Positions 61,181-64,000 of a stretch of 64,000 nucleotides of DNA are shown in pieces; position 1 is the stretch's first letter, and every line of letters starts with the position of its first letter. The notes beneath the pieces were generated by a model, which had not been told where the DNA came from, did no database searches, and saw nothing but the letters and a program-made list of their open reading frames with translations. The stretch covers positions 69,308-133,307 of the forward strand of contig JBLNCA010000025.1 of assembly GCA_050260375.1 (NCBI GenBank), written 5' to 3'. A program made the translations under genes and the position numbers. This stretch comes from DTFZ01 sp050260375. Its GTDB lineage: Bacteria > Bacillota > Clostridia > Christensenellales > SZUA-584.

Positions 61181-61738
61181 ATGAAGGTGCGCGTTGAGAA
61201 AAATAAACACACCGGGGATACATGCGTAGACTACAGCAAGGTGCGCCAAAGAGCCGAGTACCGCTGCCGCCTTTTAGACGCCGTACTGCGCGGGTTAAAT
61301 GACGATATAACCGTGTATATAGATACGAATATGCGTACCGGGCCGCGTTTCGACCGTGATTTGGACGGCTATCTCGAATGTTCCGGCTCCCGGTTTGTCT
61401 CTTCGGGCGTTGACCCAAAACCAAGAAAATACTTTGGCATAAGCGTCGGCAGCCTTATAGGAGAGAGGAGAAAGACGAACGAGCGCGTCATGGTATTTGA
61501 AGCGCCGCATGGGTTTTTCTCGGCCGCATTTGGCAGGTTCCTGGTAAACATGGACATAGCAGTGGGTATTGGGCGGCGTCGCAGCTTCGAGGAAGTGTGT
61601 CAGGCCTTTCTCGAAGATGCCGATGCCGTTATGTTCAATACCGACTGGTTTAATGCGTTTTTATATGATGCGGCGGGGTGCGGCATGCTGCGCAGCAGCC
61701 TTGACATTTCCCAAGCCGCAGGCAATCTGGAATTATAA
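61181..61738 (+). CDS. hypothetical protein, unrecognised
   Basis: 185 residues from ATG 61181; TTG 61172 is the alternative (AGGAG lies 3 or 12 bases away respectively). Soluble, mixed charge, Cys-poor. Notable segments: VYIDTNMRTGPRFDRDLDG, YFGISVGSLIGERRKT and FEEVCQAFLEDADAVMF. No family recognised. It is embedded between phosphofructokinase and a PfkB kinase with tight spacing, so it is probably a real gene working in the same pathway. Confidence 0.65.
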   Translation: MKVRVEKNKHTGDTCVDYSKVRQRAEYRCRLLDAVLRGLNDDITVYIDTNMRTGPRFDRDLDGYLECSGSRFVSSGVDPKPRKYFGISVGSLIGERRKTNERVMVFEAPHGFFSAAFGRFLVNMDIAVGIGRRRSFEEVCQAFLEDADAVMFNTDWFNAFLYDAAGCGMLRSSLDISQAAGNLEL

Positions 61739-61749
61739 AGGAGCTGTGT

Positions 61750-62685
61750 ATGGCAGAAGTATGGACAATGGGCGAAATGCTCGTAGAGATAATGCGCCCC
61801 AAGGCAGGCATGGAGCTTTACGAAACAGGAGAATTCCTGGGCCCGTATCCGAGCGGAGCACCCGCGATATTTATCGACACGGTGGCGCGCTTGGGGCATT
61901 CGTCGGGCATATTCGGCGGCGTAGGCAAGGATGATTTCGGCAAAAATATATTGGACAGGCTGAAAAAAGACGGCGTCGATGTCCGCTTTGTAAATGAATC
62001 GGATGAAAATTCTACCGCGGTCGCGTTTGTTACTTATTTTGAAGACGGCTCGCGCAAGTTCATATACCACATCGGCAACACGCCCGCGGTGCATCCAAAG
62101 CCTTTTTCTATGAACGAGGTAGGGGATGCGAAGTATTTTCATATAATGGGCTGCTCGCTGATGGCAAGCGACAGCTTCAAAGAAAAGATATTGGACGCTG
62201 CGCGGCAGTTTTTGGACAGAGGGGCCAAGCTCTCGCTGGACCCGAACATACGCCCCGAGCTGCTTGGACAGCGCACCGCTGACGAGGTGCTCGGCGGATT
62301 GCTTGACCGCTGCTCCGTAGTGATGCCCGGTGTGGAAGAGCTTAAAATGCTGACCGGCAAAGATACCGTGGAAGACGGAATAAAGGCGCTGTTTTCATAT
62401 AAAGCGATGGAAGTGGTGGCTCTGAAAAAAGGCAGCAGGGGGTGCACGCTTTACAGCCGGAACGAAAAGGTGGACGTTGACGCGTATAAGATAGAGCAGG
62501 TCGATCCTACCGGCGCGGGCGACTGCTTTGACGCGGCGCTGCTGTGCGCGCTTATAGAAGGCAGGTCTCTGCGCGACGCAGGAAGGATGGCGTCGGCGGC
62601 AGGGGCGCTGGGCGCAATGAAGCAGGGGCCGATGGAGGGCGATATCAGCCCTGAAACTATTGCAGCTATGATGAACAACGATTAA
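61750..62685 (+). CDS. PfkB-family sugar kinase
   Basis: 311 residues, AAAGGAG upstream. YPSGAPAIFIDTVARLG substrate loop and VDPTGAGDCFDAALLCALIEG catalytic motif. The pattern WTMGEMLVEIMRP suits 2-keto-3-deoxygluconate or fructo-/tagatose kinases. With a phosphofructokinase already present it likely acts on a different substrate in the pathway. Confidence 0.88.
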   Translation: MAEVWTMGEMLVEIMRPKAGMELYETGEFLGPYPSGAPAIFIDTVARLGHSSGIFGGVGKDDFGKNILDRLKKDGVDVRFVNESDENSTAVAFVTYFEDGSRKFIYHIGNTPAVHPKPFSMNEVGDAKYFHIMGCSLMASDSFKEKILDAARQFLDRGAKLSLDPNIRPELLGQRTADEVLGGLLDRCSVVMPGVEELKMLTGKDTVEDGIKALFSYKAMEVVALKKGSRGCTLYSRNEKVDVDAYKIEQVDPTGAGDCFDAALLCALIEGRSLRDAGRMASAAGALGAMKQGPMEGDISPETIAAMMNND

Positions 62686-62701
62686 CGAAAGGAAAGACGC
62701 A

Positions 62702-63754
62702 ATGAAAAAGCTGTTCGGCAACGAGATAAGCAAAGAATCGCTGATGAAAAGGATAGGGGATATTTCGCAGGTGGCCGGGGTGCGCACATACACGCTGCGC
62801 GAAGGGCGCGCGGAAGGCGTGAAAGCCGTCGACGTACGCACGCAGGCGCTGAATTTCACTGTGCTTATGGACAGAGGCATGGACATCGCGTGGGCGGATT
62901 ACAAGGGCACGCCGATCTCTTACATATCTAATACCGGCGTTTGCTCGCCTTTCCTGTTTGAGGAGCCCGGAAAAGGCTTTTTGCGCAATTTTACCGCGGG
63001 CCTTTTAACGACGTGCGGCCTGACAAGCTTCGGAGCGCCGTGCAGGGACGCGGGCGAAGAGCTAGGGCTACATGGCCGTATAAGCAACATACCCGCTGAA
63101 AACGAATCCGTTTATGCGGAGTGGGAAGGCGACGATTATGTGATGCGCATACGCGGCAAGATGAGGCAGAGCCGCGTTTTCGGTGAAAACCTGACGCTTA
63201 CGCGCGAGATTGAAACGCGGCTTTTAAGCGACAGCCTTACAATTCGCGACACCGTTGAAAACTGCGGCTTTTCCGTACAGCCGCTTATGCTGTTATATCA
63301 CATCAATTTCGGGTATCCGATTGTTGACAGGGACACCGTTCTCGTTCAGTCGAAAACAAACGTAAAAGCGCGCGATGAAGAGGCTCAAAAAGGCATCGAC
63401 ACTTTCAACGTTTTCAGCGACCCTGTACCGGATTACAAAGAACAGGTATTCTATCATGATATGGAGCCGGACGCGGACGGATTTGTTACGGCATGTCTGT
63501 TCAATAAGAACTTGGGCGAAAACGGCCTGGGCGCCTATGTGCGTTTCAACAAGAACCAGCTTCCGCTGATGTGCGAATGGAAACAGGTGGGCGAAGGCGA
63601 ATATGTTATCGGCTTAGAGCCAGGCACAGCTTACCCGGAAGGCCGGGCGCAGGCGAGAAAAGACGGGCAGATTATATTTTTAAAGCCGGGAGAAAAGAAA
63701 GGCGTGCAAATTGAAATAGGCGTCGTCGACAGCATTGACCGGCTCAAAATATAA
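62702..63754 (+). CDS. DUF4432 family protein (aldose 1-epimerase-like)
   Basis: 350 residues. LMDRGMDIAWADYKGTPISYIS near residue 60, LTTCGLTSFGAP near 105, GLHGRISNIPAE near 125 and a late YHINFGYP match the DUF4432 galactose-mutarotase-like fold. The His in GLHGRIS and the late Glu in GLEPGT are likely catalytic. It probably interconverts sugar anomers or epimers; substrate not determined. Last gene of the locus. Confidence 0.85.
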   Translation: MKKLFGNEISKESLMKRIGDISQVAGVRTYTLREGRAEGVKAVDVRTQALNFTVLMDRGMDIAWADYKGTPISYISNTGVCSPFLFEEPGKGFLRNFTAGLLTTCGLTSFGAPCRDAGEELGLHGRISNIPAENESVYAEWEGDDYVMRIRGKMRQSRVFGENLTLTREIETRLLSDSLTIRDTVENCGFSVQPLMLLYHINFGYPIVDRDTVLVQSKTNVKARDEEAQKGIDTFNVFSDPVPDYKEQVFYHDMEPDADGFVTACLFNKNLGENGLGAYVRFNKNQLPLMCEWKQVGEGEYVIGLEPGTAYPEGRAQARKDGQIIFLKPGEKKGVQIEIGVVDSIDRLKI

Positions 63755-63851
63755 TAATGGGGGCCCAACTTCATACAGTGCGAGTGGTAAATTGCGATGA
63801 ACGTAATAGCCGGCATACTTGGGTGGAGGTATTAAAAGGTTTGCGTATTAT

Positions 63852-63878
63852 AAAGGACGGCTGCATGGCCGTCCTTTT
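63852..63878 (+). terminator. Rho-independent terminator of the sugar locus
   Basis: Perfect 10-bp stem AAAGGACGGC/GCCGTCCTTT, loop TGCATG. A group II intron starts three bases later. Bases 63755-63851 hold no supported gene. Confidence 0.9.
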
Positions 63879-63880
63879 AC

Positions 63881-64000
63881 GTGTGCGCGCGGCATGCGCG
63901 CGACCTTGACGGTGAAAGTCCGTTACGGGGGTTGATAGCACCAACCGTTAGCCAAAGGCAAGGGTGTCCATCGTGAGGTGGAATCTGAAGGAAGCCGGAG
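63881..64000 (+). mobile_element. group IIC intron, 5' end (domain I), cut by the window edge
   Basis: Begins GTGTGCGCGCGGCATGCGCG and continues with GGTGAAAGTCC, AACCGTTAGCC, AAGGCAAGGGTGTCC and GTGGAATCTGAAGGAAGC, the conserved blocks of bacterial class C introns (Oceanobacillus iheyensis type). Insertion immediately after a terminator stem-loop is the known class C habit. The reverse transcriptase would lie beyond the right edge. Confidence 0.9.

Overview
The window looks like chromosome of an anaerobic, probably gut-associated Clostridia-type bacterium (Bacillota). The evidence is AGGAGG-type ribosome binding sites on most genes, frequent GTG/TTG starts, many ribose-type sugar ABC systems with long Ala/Pro/Glu-linked lipoproteins, a trimeric NADH-linked [FeFe] hydrogenase, and a reductase-terminated NRPS of the kind known from gut Clostridia. 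A Christensenellales-like lineage is a guess. All calls come from reading the sequence by hand; no search was run.

Layout. (1) 1-8230: end of an acyl carrier protein, a phosphopantetheinyl transferase and a dimodular NRPS (C-A-T-C-A-T-R). Together they look built to make and reductively release an N-acylated dipeptide aldehyde. (2) 8234-11624: an overlapping histidine kinase / HD-GYP response regulator pair, closed by a terminator. (3) 12074-18333: a periplasmic-binding lipoprotein, an SDR, and a four-gene ABC system of the GldA/GldF/GldG + DUF4340 type. (4) 18520-26835: a polyol/sugar operon with a binding protein, two-domain ATPase, permease, zinc polyol dehydrogenase, cupin, aldehyde dehydrogenase and xylulokinase. 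(5) 26992-34308: a GntR/UTRA regulator followed by a tight cassette of two DapA-family aldolases, an RpiB-family isomerase, a split transketolase, a divergent transaldolase-like protein and a D-2-hydroxyacid dehydrogenase. (6) 34425-39073: a PHP phosphoesterase, a fused MEMO/AMMECR1 protein with its radical SAM partner, and a serine-palmitoyltransferase-like enzyme. (7) 39079-42170: a repeat-rich stretch, an HD hydrolase, and minus-strand genes for an SDR and an orphan response regulator. (8) 42171-47817: hydrogenase operon hydC-hydB-hydA, in which HydB is fused to a GltD-type flavoprotein and HydA has a coiled-coil tail. (9) 47838-51746: terminators, three or four families of short dispersed repeats, a DUF4173-like membrane protein, a DUF3796/XRE pair and tRNA-Glu, whose 3' end plus terminator is duplicated downstream. 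(10) 51747-63754: a second sugar locus with PfkB kinases, ROK regulator and kinase, lyxose/mannose-type isomerase, ABC transporter, class II aldolase, phosphofructokinase, an unknown protein and a DUF4432 epimerase-like protein. (11) 63881-64000: the 5' end of a group IIC intron inserted just after a terminator hairpin.

How it fits together. Most of the window is carbohydrate uptake feeding xylulose-5-phosphate, triose phosphates and pyruvate, with reducing power disposed of as H2 by the NADH-linked hydrogenase. The NRPS region is a self-contained secondary-metabolite module. The most unusual items are the NRPS, the HydB-GltD fusion, the transketolase/transaldolase/DapA cassette, the SPT-like enzyme, and the tandem tRNA-3'-end/terminator modules.
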